Of a DNA stretch of 55,684 bases, positions 42,542-52,185 are shown piece by piece. Numbering within the stretch: position 1 is the stretch's first letter; each line of letters starts with the position of its first letter. The translations under genes and the position numbers were made by a program. Source of the DNA: Acidobacteriota bacterium (GTDB lineage Bacteria; Acidobacteriota; Terriglobia; Terriglobales; Acidobacteriaceae); assembly GCA_018268775.1 (NCBI GenBank), contig JAFDVV010000015.1, positions 1 to 55,684 of the forward strand, in the 5' to 3' direction. The notes under the pieces are model-generated. The model saw only the letters and a list, made by a program, of their open reading frames with translations. It was not told where the DNA came from and searched no databases.

Positions 42542-42583
42542 TTAGGGAGCAACTGATTTAGTCAACTGATCGTAACGAAATAA

Positions 42584-42628
42584 GTGTCATCCTGAGCGAA
42601 GCCCGAAGGGCGAAGTCGAAGGACCTGC
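42584..42628 (+). repeat. Family B repeat, intergenic
   Basis: GTGTCATCCTGAGCGAAGCC, then a GAAGTCGAAGGACCTGC end. It lies in the 185-bp gap between two glycosyltransferase genes and closely matches the glmS copy. Confidence 0.85.
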
Positions 42629-42726
42629 TTTTATCTGCTGCTGCCTCGAACTCCAGAACGTTCCACGTCTTTTATGCCCATCCGGCCCATCCAATATCGT
42701 CGCAACCATACAACGGCAGGCAAGCC

Positions 42727-43884
42727 GTGAGAGTCGCCGTCATCACGCGTTACTTTCCCACCTCGCCTGAGCCGTGGGCCGGCCACTCCGCCTACCAGTC
42801 GCTGAAGTTCCTCGCGCAGCGCTGCGAGGTGAAGGTCTTCTACCCCGAGAGCGAGTACCCTCCGCTGCTCAAGCCAAAGAGCCGCGCCGGCCGCAACATC
42901 GACTACAGCTATCGCCCTGCGGGTGTCGAGGTCGAATACATCCCGTACCCCGCGCTCCCCGCCATCTCGCGTCCGCTCAACGGATGGTCTGCCGCTCGCA
43001 GCATCCTTCCGAGTGTTCGCGCCTACACCCCCGACATTATCCTCAACTACATCGTCTACCCCGACGGTGATGCCGCACTCCGCGTCGCGCGCGCACTCAA
43101 GGTGCCCTTCGCCGTCACAGCCATCGGTACCGACCTCAACGTCATCCCGCCGCTCTGCGAAGGCCTCACGCGCCGGGTGCTGCGCAGCGCCGACTTCACG
43201 ATGACCGTCAGCGGAGATCTCCTTCGCACCGCGCGACGGCTGGGCGCTCCCGAAGACCGCAGCCGCGCAGTCCTCAACGGCTGCGACACAACTATCTTTC
43301 ATCCCCGCGACCGCGCGCAGGCCCGCGCCGCGCTGAACATCGCCGCCGATGAAGAGGCCATCGTCTACGTCGGCCGTCTCGACATGGCCAAGGGACTCGG
43401 CGAACTGGTTGCCGCCGTCGCCAGTCTGCGCACGAAGCGCCCGCGCGTCCACTGCTACATCGTGGGCGGCGGCCCTGCGCAACAACCGCTCGCGGATGCC
43501 ATTGCGGCGCGTCAGGCCGGGGCATATATAACGCTCATGCCCTCCTGCGCCACCGAAGGAGTCGCAAACTGGATGGCCGCCGCCGATCTCGTCACGCTGC
43601 CCAGCTATCGTGAAGGGTGCCCCAACGTCATCATCGAAGCACTCGCCTCAGGCCGCCCCGTGGTCGCCACCAACGTCGGCGGCATCCCCGAGCTGATGGA
43701 CGAACGCGACGGCCAACTCGTCCCCGCCCGCGACGCCGCTGCACTTGAATCAGCACTCGACGGCGTACTTAGCCGTGCCTGGGACGCCGCCACCATCTCG
43801 GCGGGTCACAGCCGCAGTTGGTCTAACGTCACCGACGATGTGGAAGCGATTCTGAAAGGCATACTAAGCCGAAGGCAGGCATAG
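42727..43884 (+). CDS. Glycosyltransferase family 4
   Basis: A 385-residue GT-B enzyme. The N-terminal domain has RVAVITRYFPTSPEPWAGHS. The donor domain has AIVYVGRLDMAKGLGELVAA and the full E-x7-E motif in SYREGCPNVIIEALASGRPV. The start is GTG 42727. It resembles TuaC-type glycosyltransferases of teichuronic-acid and EPS loci. It probably adds a sugar to the repeat unit; the specific sugar is not predictable. A family B repeat lies on each side (42584 and 43949). Confidence 0.87.
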   Translation: MRVAVITRYFPTSPEPWAGHSAYQSLKFLAQRCEVKVFYPESEYPPLLKPKSRAGRNIDYSYRPAGVEVEYIPYPALPAISRPLNGWSAARSILPSVRAYTPDIILNYIVYPDGDAALRVARALKVPFAVTAIGTDLNVIPPLCEGLTRRVLRSADFTMTVSGDLLRTARRLGAPEDRSRAVLNGCDTTIFHPRDRAQARAALNIAADEEAIVYVGRLDMAKGLGELVAAVASLRTKRPRVHCYIVGGGPAQQPLADAIAARQAGAYITLMPSCATEGVANWMAAADLVTLPSYREGCPNVIIEALASGRPVVATNVGGIPELMDERDGQLVPARDAAALESALDGVLSRAWDAATISAGHSRSWSNVTDDVEAILKGILSRRQA

Positions 43885-43948
43885 AAGACGCAAGTACGCC
43901 GGATGAAGTGATCACCACTCAGCAATCATTCGAAGACCACCCCGGAAT

Positions 43949-43989
43949 TGTCATCCTGAGCGGAGCGTAGCGAAGTCGAAGGGCCTGCA
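43949..43989 (+). repeat. Family B repeat, intergenic
   Basis: TGTCATCCTGAGCGGAGCGT, then AGCGAAGTCGAAGGGCCTGC. It lies between the convergent glycosyltransferase and sigma-54 regulator genes. Confidence 0.85.
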
Positions 43990-44031
43990 TTTTGCCTGTG
44001 ACGCACCATCCCACCGTGTCGGGGCAGAACC

Positions 44032-45249
44032 TCAATAAAGCCGTGTGCGTGGCACTGGAGCCGACAGCGGAGCGCCCACACTCTCGCCCGGCTTTCTCAT
44101 GCTGGTCACGCGGATTGGCCGAGGCGGGACCTCCGGCATGCCAGCCTCGCTTAGCTTGTACAGCAGCGAGCGATAGCTGATCTGCAGCCATTTTGCCGTC
44201 TTCTGCCGGTTCCAGCTATTGGCTTGCAGCACCTTCAGAATGATCTGGCGCTCAAGATCGTGCGTCGCCTGTCGCGTAATGTTCTTGAGCGAGACCGGCG
44301 CGCTCAGGTCGATCTCGGTTGTAATGCCGCCGTTCTTCTCCTCCGGCATCAGCTCCGAGACCAGCGCCTCTTCACTGCCGATCAGCACATAGCTGCGAAC
44401 CAGGTTCTCCAGTTGGCGGATGTTCCCCGGCCAGTGGTAGTTCTGCATCAGCCGGACCGCGCTCTTCGAGAGCAGCTCCGGGGTGTGGTTGAAGATTTTG
44501 GAGTAGTGGTCGATAAAGTAGTCGATCAGAACTGGCAGATCGGCAATTCGCTCCCTGAGAGGGGGAAGGTTGATCGTCACCGCATTGATGCGGAACAGAA
44601 AGTCGAGCCGGAACGTCCCGGCCTCCACCTGTGTTCTAAGATCGCCGTTGGCCGCCGTCACCAGCCGGGTCGTAATCGAGCGCGACTCATGCCCGCCAAC
44701 GCGAGTGAAGGTGCCGTCCTGCAGCACCTGTAGCAGCTTCGACTGGACATTCAGATCCAGGCTGCCCACCTCATCCAGAAACAGCGTTCCATTGTGCGCC
44801 TGTTCCACCCGGCCCAGCTTTGTGTTCATGGCACCGGTGAACGCGCCCTTTTCGTAGCCGAAGAGCTCCGTCTCCAAAAGCGAGTGGGGAATGGCCGGAC
44901 AGCTCACCTTGACCAGTGCGCCGCGAGCGCGCAGGGACAGGGCATGCAAAAGCTGGACACACAGCTCTTTGCCCGTTCCACTCTCTCCCTGGATCAGTAC
45001 GGGCACATCCGTTTCAGCAACCCGTTCGATCTTGTTCCGCACAGCCTGCATGGCTGCAGTCTTGCCAAAGAGAATATCCATCGGCGGAAGGTTGTTCGCA
45101 ACAGCGGACTCAGCAAATTGAACCAAGGGATCTCTTCCTGTCTCAGCGCATAGGTGCAAAATGGTGCAATGCTTGTTGACAAGCACGTGAAGCGCCATTT
45201 TTTCCAGAAGCAGAGAAGATGTTGCCGTTTGAGGTGGAAAAAGTGGCAT
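44032..45249 (-). CDS. Sigma-54-dependent activator without receiver domain
   Basis: A 405-residue enhancer-binding protein. The AAA+ domain runs from MDILFGKTAAMQAV (about 57) with Walker A GESGTGKELC, the sigma-54-contact loop ELFGYEKGAFTGA and Walker B GTLFLDEVGSLD. The C-terminal Fis-like helix-turn-helix includes NSWNRQKTAKWLQISYRSLL. The first 56 residues show no receiver, GAF or PAS domain, so activity may be set by expression or a partner. Start uncertain: ATG 45249, 45198 or 45081, none with a clear Shine-Dalgarno. It is divergent from the second activator, and both are plausible regulators of the EPS operons. Confidence 0.88.
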   Translation of the reverse strand: MPLFPPQTATSSLLLEKMALHVLVNKHCTILHLCAETGRDPLVQFAESAVANNLPPMDILFGKTAAMQAVRNKIERVAETDVPVLIQGESGTGKELCVQLLHALSLRARGALVKVSCPAIPHSLLETELFGYEKGAFTGAMNTKLGRVEQAHNGTLFLDEVGSLDLNVQSKLLQVLQDGTFTRVGGHESRSITTRLVTAANGDLRTQVEAGTFRLDFLFRINAVTINLPPLRERIADLPVLIDYFIDHYSKIFNHTPELLSKSAVRLMQNYHWPGNIRQLENLVRSYVLIGSEEALVSELMPEEKNGGITTEIDLSAPVSLKNITRQATHDLERQIILKVLQANSWNRQKTAKWLQISYRSLLYKLSEAGMPEVPPRPIRVTSMRKPGESVGAPLSAPVPRTRLY

Positions 45250-45610
45250 CTTTTCTGGAACCCGATTGGTAAATGCCCCTTATCCTTAGTCCTGTTGCCA
45301 GTTAGCGGTCTTTCAAAAAAAAATATCGTCAAGGATGAGCCAGATAGTTTTCCGTCTCATAGTCTCGTCCGGCATCGATGGCAGACGGGAAGCAAAGGGC
45401 AGGGAGTGGTAAATTTTTTTCCCTTTTGTCGGCAAAATTCTTAACATTTTTGTGTCGCACTTTGCATATTCCGAACTAGAATTTGCTACAGAACAAAGTT
45501 GCGAAGCACTCCCCACTTCGAAACTGCTTAGTTTCAATCAGTAAAGGATTGTTCTCCGTTGGAGAAACGATCTGTTGGTTCCAGTGTTGTCTGGTATTAC
45601 AGGGGTGCCC
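45250..45610. other. Divergent control region of the two sigma-54 activators
   Basis: A 361-bp AT-rich stretch between divergent regulator genes. It contains A/T runs (45315-45324, 45415-45421) and a short stem candidate, but I found no convincing promoter. A GTCGCAC/TTTGCA pair near 45452 looks like sigma-54 elements, but the spacing is too short. Confidence 0.4.
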
Positions 45611-47044
<1,434 letters not shown>

Positions 47045-47604
47045 CCTCCAAGATCGCCGCAGTGGCCGCGGCTACGTCCGAGGGAGTCTACCGCGTCGTG
47101 GTTCGTTTTGAAGACCGCATCGTCCGTGGGACGGTACGCCTCGAAGACCTGGGATCCATCGAACAGCTCCTGCAGAACGACCCCCACGCGCCCCTCGACA
47201 CCATCCGGCTCAAGCTGATCGACACCGGCGAGATCGAAGAGGTGACTACCCACGACGCCAAGGCCGTCTTCTTCGTCAAGACCTTCGATGGCGACGTTCG
47301 CCACAAGGCCCTGCACTTCCACCTCAACGTACCCGTCGTCCCGGGGCTGTGGGTTCGCGTCTGCTTCACCGACGGCGAGATGATCGAGGGCATCATCAGC
47401 AATACCAGCGACTACGTTCTCGAAGAAGGCTTTTTCCTCATCCCCACCGATCCCAACGGCAACAACCGCCTGGTCTACGTGAACAAGCGCGGCCTCAAAG
47501 ACTTCCACGTTCTAGGCATGCGCAACCCGCCCAGGAACCTGCACAAGCTGTAGAGTTGCAGGGAACAGGGAACAGGGAACACAGTACGCAGCAACCCATT
47601 TTTT

Positions 47605-47636
47605 TGTCATTCCGTAGCGAAGCGGAGGAATCTGCT
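47605..47636 (+). repeat. Family B repeat, short form
   Basis: TGTCATTCCGTAGCGAAGCG, then GAGGAATCTGC. This short form lacks the middle block. A CAGGGAACAGGGAACAGGGA run (47560-47579) precedes it. The gap to 47748 shows no gene. Confidence 0.75.
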
Positions 47637-47747
47637 TTTCCTCACTTAGAGGGCAGCGTTATCCGCATAGGTGTACGCTGCCCCACGTCCGAGAAGTGCG
47701 ATCAGGCAACATCTATAGCGTCCGAACGATCCACGGAAGACCGAACC

Positions 47748-48698
47748 CTACGCCACTGGCACGGTCTCCCGGGCCCATGCGATCGTCTTCTCAAGCCCAT
47801 AGCTCAGATCGGCGATCACCTTGTAGCCGAACGCCTCTTCCGCCGCTGCAATTGACGCCAGCGAGTGCTTGATGTCGCCATTACGCTCGGTCTCGTGCTT
47901 CACCTCGCCGGCAAAGCCGGTGATGCGTTTGATCTCGGCGAAGGCATCGAGCAGCGTCGTCCGCCTGCCTGTGGCGATGTTGAATATTCTGCCCGCCACC
48001 TTCTCGCGCGGGGCCTTCGCCGCCAGCAGGTTCGCGCTCACCACGTTGTCGATGTAGACGAAGTCGCGGCTCGTCAGCCCATCGCCGTAGATCGTCGGTG
48101 TCTCGCCTGCAAGCATCAGCGAGATAAACCGCGCCAGTACGCCCGAGTACTGCGAAGACGGGTCCTGCCTCGGCCCAAAGACGTTGAAGTAGCGCAGCGC
48201 CACCGTCTCCAGCCCGAACACCTTGTAGTAGCTCGCAAGATAGTGCTCGCCCGCCACCTTCTGCACCGCATACGGCGAGATCGGCTCCGGCAGCATCGTC
48301 TCCTTCTTCGGCAGCGTGGGGTTGTCGCCATAGGCAGCAGAAGACGCGGCATAAAGCAGCCGCTTCACGCCCGCCTGCCGCGCAGCTTCCAGCACAATCA
48401 GCGTGCCGTCCAGGTTCGGTCCATTCGTGCCCACGGGATCGTTCACCGACTTCGGCACTGAAGGTATGGCGGCTTCATGAAAGACGTAGTCCACATCCTT
48501 CATCGCCGCGCGCACCTCGTCGTTGTCCAGCACATCGGCGTGACGAAAATCGATCTTCTTGCGGATATCCTCAAGGTTGGCCGGCGACCCACTCGAAAGA
48601 TTGTCGAGCCCGCGCACATGCGCGCCTTCCGCAACCAGCGCACGAGCGATGCTTGAGCCGATGAACCCTGCGATTCCTGTAATAAGAACTGTCGACAT
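47748..48698 (-). CDS. NAD-dependent sugar epimerase (GalE/WbpP-like)
   Basis: A 316-residue extended SDR enzyme. Seen: the NAD-binding VLITGIAGFIGSSIARALV, catalytic SSAAYGD (Ser in ASSAAYG) and YAVQKVAGE (Tyr-x-x-x-Lys), then VALRYFNVFGPRQDP, all typical of UDP-hexose 4-epimerases. The PRQDPSSQYSGVLARFI segment favours the UDP-GlcNAc/UDP-GalNAc branch (WbpP/Gne). It would supply a 4-epimerised UDP-sugar for the EPS or a related surface glycan. ATG 48698 opens directly at the nucleotide-binding motif. Confidence 0.87.
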   Translation of the reverse strand: MSTVLITGIAGFIGSSIARALVAEGAHVRGLDNLSSGSPANLEDIRKKIDFRHADVLDNDEVRAAMKDVDYVFHEAAIPSVPKSVNDPVGTNGPNLDGTLIVLEAARQAGVKRLLYAASSAAYGDNPTLPKKETMLPEPISPYAVQKVAGEHYLASYYKVFGLETVALRYFNVFGPRQDPSSQYSGVLARFISLMLAGETPTIYGDGLTSRDFVYIDNVVSANLLAAKAPREKVAGRIFNIATGRRTTLLDAFAEIKRITGFAGEVKHETERNGDIKHSLASIAAAEEAFGYKVIADLSYGLEKTIAWARETVPVA

Positions 48699-48821
48699 GG
48701 GCCTCCAAAGAAAACAACATCGAGGCGATCGATCTGCCCGTGCCTACAAGATTATCGTAGCCACTCCAGCACCGGCGTGGGTCATCGCTACATAAAAAGT
48801 GGCAGTTGCGCCAGCATGGTG

Positions 48822-48859
48822 GCAAAGCAAAGAGGAGCAGCCGCGAAGGCCGCTCCTCT
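48822..48859 (-). terminator. Rho-independent terminator after ilvE
   Basis: On the minus strand AGAGGAGCGGCC pairs with GGCTGCTCCTCT around TTCGC (12-bp stem, one G-T pair). It is followed by TTGCTTTGC, a weak T-rich tail. It lies 22 bp after the ilvE stop and before the epimerase gene. Confidence 0.7.
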
Positions 48860-48881
48860 CGTTCAGCGTAAGCGGAATCCG

Positions 48882-49823
48882 TTATGCGCCCACCGGCTCC
48901 GCGACCTTCACATTCACCGGCGTCAGCCAGTTGTACCTGTCGGCCTTCAGGCCGTTCACGATGCCGAAGAACTCCTCGTGCAGCGCCGATGTAATCGGCC
49001 CCATCGTGCCGTCGCCAACCAGAATGCGGTCGACCGAGCGCAGGTGCGTCACCTCGGCGGCCGTGCCGGTGAAGAAGGCCTCGTCGCAGATGTACAGCAG
49101 TTCGCGCGGAAGCGCCTGCTCAACGACCTCAATGCCAAGTTGCTTGGCCAGCGTAATCACCGAGCTGCGCGTAATGCCGCTCAGCACCGAGTTCGCCAGC
49201 GGAGTCGTGTACAGCACGCCGTTACGCACCAGGAACAGGTTCTCGCCCGAGCCTTCCGACAGATAGCCGTTCACGTCGAGCGCAATTCCCTCGGAGTAGC
49301 CGTTGACCTCGGCCTCCATGCGGATAAGCTGCGAGTTCATGTAGTTCGCGCCAGCCTTTGCAAGAGAGGGCATCGTGTTCGGCGCAAGCCTCGACCAGCT
49401 TGACACGCACACGTCCGCGCCGTCGTTGCCTGGAACGTACTTACCCCACGGAAAGTTCGCGATGTAGACCTCGACCGGCGACTTGATCGGATTCACACCG
49501 ACCTCGCCATAGCCGCGGAACGCGATCGGCCGGATGTAGCACGGTGCCACACCGTTGGCTTCAATCACATCGACGACGGCGGCCGAAAGCTGGTCGACCG
49601 TGTAGGGCAGCGGCATGCGGTAGATCTTCGCCGAATCGACCAACCGCTGCATGTGCTCGGTCAGGCGGAAGACGCCCGCGCCGGAAGGCTGCTTGTAACA
49701 GCGGATGCCCTCGAAGACCGAGGAGCCGTAGTGCACAACGTGGCTCATCACATGGATCTGGGCCTTGTCCCAGGGAATGAGATTGCCGTTGTGCCAGATG
49801 TTCGTTGTCGCTTGTACGGGCAT
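48882..49823 (-). CDS. ilvE: Branched-chain amino acid aminotransferase
   Basis: A 313-residue fold type IV PLP aminotransferase for valine, leucine and isoleucine. Seen: VVHYGSSVFEGIRCYK near residue 30, FRLTEHMQRLVDSAKIYRM, YIRPIAFRGYGEVGV, the PLP Lys in SLAKAGANYMNSQLIRMEA (about residue 156), and GYLSEGSGENLFLVRNG. ATG 49823 has AGGAG seven bases upstream. Monocistronic: its own terminator is at 48822 and the 294-bp gap upstream (49824-50117) holds no gene. Confidence 0.95.
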   Translation of the reverse strand: MPVQATTNIWHNGNLIPWDKAQIHVMSHVVHYGSSVFEGIRCYKQPSGAGVFRLTEHMQRLVDSAKIYRMPLPYTVDQLSAAVVDVIEANGVAPCYIRPIAFRGYGEVGVNPIKSPVEVYIANFPWGKYVPGNDGADVCVSSWSRLAPNTMPSLAKAGANYMNSQLIRMEAEVNGYSEGIALDVNGYLSEGSGENLFLVRNGVLYTTPLANSVLSGITRSSVITLAKQLGIEVVEQALPRELLYICDEAFFTGTAAEVTHLRSVDRILVGDGTMGPITSALHEEFFGIVNGLKADRYNWLTPVNVKVAEPVGA

Positions 49824-49867
49824 GTTCGCTCCTGTGGCTAAACATTGATTATAGCGGGATCGCGAAA

Positions 49868-49922
49868 GCAGGGAATAGAGAGCTGGGAGTAGGAAGAGTT
49901 GTCAGTTCTCCGTTATCAGTTG
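49868..49922 (+). repeat. Family C repeat (degenerate)
   Basis: CAGGGAATAGAGAGCTGGGA, then GTAGGAAGAGTTGTC. The end AGGAAGAGTTGTC recurs at 51954-51966, and CAGGGAACAGGGA at 47560 and 51932. Likely a third, minor dispersed repeat. Nothing else is seen in 49824-50117. Confidence 0.4.
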
Positions 49923-50117
49923 TCCCCGTACCCGGTTGCCCTATCCTCTTTAGTCGCCGAGGGGAGAGTGGATGCACAAATCCACCTGCAACGGGTGACA
50001 CTTTCAGGGAATCCGCAATCCCTTTGGCGTCCTTCAAACCGCTGTCTCGACCATGCTATTCTCGCCACACTCCCCCATCCTCGATAGTGGGAACTCCGTA
50101 GCAGGTCCAACTGAGAG

Positions 50118-51107
50118 ATGAAGATACATCTGGTCTGTCTGCTCGAAAGCACCTATAACGCGATGCTTGAGCTCTACCGTCAGGCATCGCCGCAAAAGCA
50201 TGTGCTCGTGGACGATCCAGATGAGGCCGACATGATCCTCTTCGTGGGCCGCTGGTCCTTCTTCGGAAACGGCGTCGTCGATAACCCACTGCCGCGCCAG
50301 TATCCCGAAAAAACCTTTGTCTACAACGACGACGACGTGCTCACGCCGCTGTTGCCAGGTGTCTATGCCAGTGCCACCCAGCCGCGCGTCCTCCGCCTCA
50401 ACCGCACGGAAAACCAGAAGTTCATCGACTGGCCAAACCCCAACGTCCAGCCCATCGAGACGGGAAAGAAGCACCTCTTCTCCTTCTCCGGACGCTCCAG
50501 CTCGCTTCTGCGCAAGAGACTCTTCCGCATCAACTTCCGCCGTGACGATATCTGCGTCAAGGACACCTCCTATTACGACCACTGGGAGATACAGCCCAAT
50601 CGCGACGAAAACCAGAAGGAGTACGTCGCCACCATCGCCGCCAGCCGGTTTGCGCTCTGCCCCAAGGGAGCGAGCGCCGGCTCCTACCGTCTGTTCGAGG
50701 TGATGGAGATGGGAGTCGCCCCCGTCATCCTCTCCGACCGCTACATTCTGCCCCACGGCCCGGACTGGGACAGCTTTGCCCTGCGAATCCCCGAGCGCAG
50801 ACTCCGGGACCTCGCCACCATCCTCGACCGCCACGCGCACGAGAGCGAGGAGCGCGGCCGCAGGGCGCGAGAAGAGTACGAGCGGTGGTTCTCCTCGCCC
50901 ATGGTCTTCAACCATATCGTCGAGCTGTGCGAGCGCATCCGCCAGCGACGCAGGGTTCCCGAACGCTGGGTTCAGCCCTTCTGGGGCCTCATGCTGTGGA
51001 AGCTCCGCCTCGTCCGCAGCCTGCGCGAAGCCTCAAAACGCATCATCCTGTGGTGTGCCAATCTGCTCTCCCGGCGCGCTCCAGACACGCAATTCGACGC
51101 CGACTAG
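50118..51107 (+). CDS. Exostosin-like glycosyltransferase
   Basis: A 329-residue protein resembling the exostosin (GT47) donor domain: KHLFSFSGRSSSLLRKRLF, CVKDTSYYDHWE, ASRFALCPKGASAGSYRLFEVMEMGVAPVIL (key Gly/Arg/Glu block) and a helical C terminus. Bacterial exostosin-like proteins usually lie in surface glycan loci. No signal peptide or membrane segment is evident, so cytoplasmic. The Shine-Dalgarno is weak. It stands alone on the plus strand, bordered by family A and C repeats, and is probably part of surface polysaccharide synthesis. Confidence 0.75.
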   Translation: MKIHLVCLLESTYNAMLELYRQASPQKHVLVDDPDEADMILFVGRWSFFGNGVVDNPLPRQYPEKTFVYNDDDVLTPLLPGVYASATQPRVLRLNRTENQKFIDWPNPNVQPIETGKKHLFSFSGRSSSLLRKRLFRINFRRDDICVKDTSYYDHWEIQPNRDENQKEYVATIAASRFALCPKGASAGSYRLFEVMEMGVAPVILSDRYILPHGPDWDSFALRIPERRLRDLATILDRHAHESEERGRRAREEYERWFSSPMVFNHIVELCERIRQRRRVPERWVQPFWGLMLWKLRLVRSLREASKRIILWCANLLSRRAPDTQFDAD

Positions 51108-51130
51108 ATACCCTGTCCAGGTACAAAACC

Positions 51131-51190
51131 GGGTGCCCCATTCATGCGGCTTTATCGCATGGGTGGGTCATTCGAGCGAAGCTCGAATCC
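51131..51190 (+). repeat. REP family A, copy 5
   Basis: GGGTGCCCCATTCATGCGGC, then TTTATCGCATGGGTGGGTCA and the hairpin TTCGAGCGAAGCTCGAA. The best-preserved copy in the window. It lies between the exostosin and MarC genes. Confidence 0.85.
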
Positions 51191-51234
51191 TGTCTCTCCA
51201 ACGTAGATACAATCCCCTCGTGTGAAAATAAGCC

Positions 51235-51927
51235 GTGGCTTTCGATCCCCACCTCACGGCGCTCTCCGGTTTGCAGCACTCCATCTATGTGCGGTTCTCC
51301 GTGCTCGCGCTCAGCTCCATCTTCTTTCTGGTAGACCCCTTCGCCGCGCTACCCACATTTCTGGCCATTACCACTGGCTCCGACGCGGCACGCCGCAAGC
51401 GCATCGCAGGAAAAGCCTCACTGACCGCGCTCATCTTTCTCAGCGCCTTCGCCGTCGCAGGACAGTACATCTTCAAGATGTTCGGCATCACCCTGCCCGC
51501 CTTCGAGATCGCCGGTGGAGTCATTCTTCTGCTCATCGGCCTCGACATGCTCGAGGCCAAACGCTCGCCCACGCAGGAAGCTTCAGGCGACACCGAGGCC
51601 GCCGCCAGCAAGAAAGACGCTGAGGACGCGGGCATCGTCCCCCTCGGCATCCCCATGCTCGCCGGCCCCGGCGCCATCGCCTCTGTCATGGTTCTCGTCG
51701 GTCAGGCGCAGACCATGTGGCAGATGGCCGCGATCCTCGGCTCGATCTTCATCACCGCCGTCATCTGTTACTTCGTCCTCGGCAACTCCGACAAAGTCGC
51801 AACCATGCTGGGGGACACCGGCATCCGCATCCTCGTCCGCATCATGGGCCTGCTGCTGGTCGCACTCGCCGTGCAGTACTTCGTCAACGGCATGGCCGAC
51901 CTCGGAGTGATCGCGAAACCGTCCTGA
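51235..51927 (+). CDS. MarC family membrane protein
   Basis: A 230-residue protein with six helices. FFLVDPFAALPTFLAITTGS and the later GIPMLAGPGAIASVMVLVGQ are the two conserved NPxG/PGP-type motifs of the MarC (UPF0056) family. A charged insertion (about 107-137) joins the two halves. The family's physiological role is not established; a link to multiple antibiotic resistance was withdrawn. GTG start at 51235, with no strong Shine-Dalgarno. Monocistronic by position. Confidence 0.85.
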   Translation: MAFDPHLTALSGLQHSIYVRFSVLALSSIFFLVDPFAALPTFLAITTGSDAARRKRIAGKASLTALIFLSAFAVAGQYIFKMFGITLPAFEIAGGVILLLIGLDMLEAKRSPTQEASGDTEAAASKKDAEDAGIVPLGIPMLAGPGAIASVMVLVGQAQTMWQMAAILGSIFITAVICYFVLGNSDKVATMLGDTGIRILVRIMGLLLVALAVQYFVNGMADLGVIAKPS

Positions 51928-51985
51928 ACTGCCAGGGAACAGGGAGCAGGAGCAGGAAGAGTTGTCCGTGTCATGCGGTCCCCAT

Positions 51986-52084
51986 TGAAGTGTCATTCCG
52001 AGCGAGCCGCGCGTGAGCGAACCACCCCTTATTGAGGTGTCATTCCGAGCGAGCCGAAGGCGAGTCGAGGAATCCCCGCATTTC
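51986..52084 (+). repeat. Two tandem family B repeats
   Basis: Unit 1 (51987-52024) starts TGAAGTGTCATTCCGAGCGA and is cut short. Unit 2 (52036-52084) starts GAGGTGTCATTCCGAGCGA and ends GAGGAATCCCCGCATTT, as in the glycosyltransferase copy at 41457. A family C stretch precedes them (51932-51966). The 258-bp gap 51928-52185 shows no gene. Confidence 0.8.
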
Positions 52085-52185
52085 CTCCGTGCCGCCACCT
52101 GCCCCGGTGCCTCGCAAATCACCCGCCTGCCAATAACTTAGCCATCCACTGGCGATGCCTCCGCCGCAGTGGTAATGTGTGGGGC

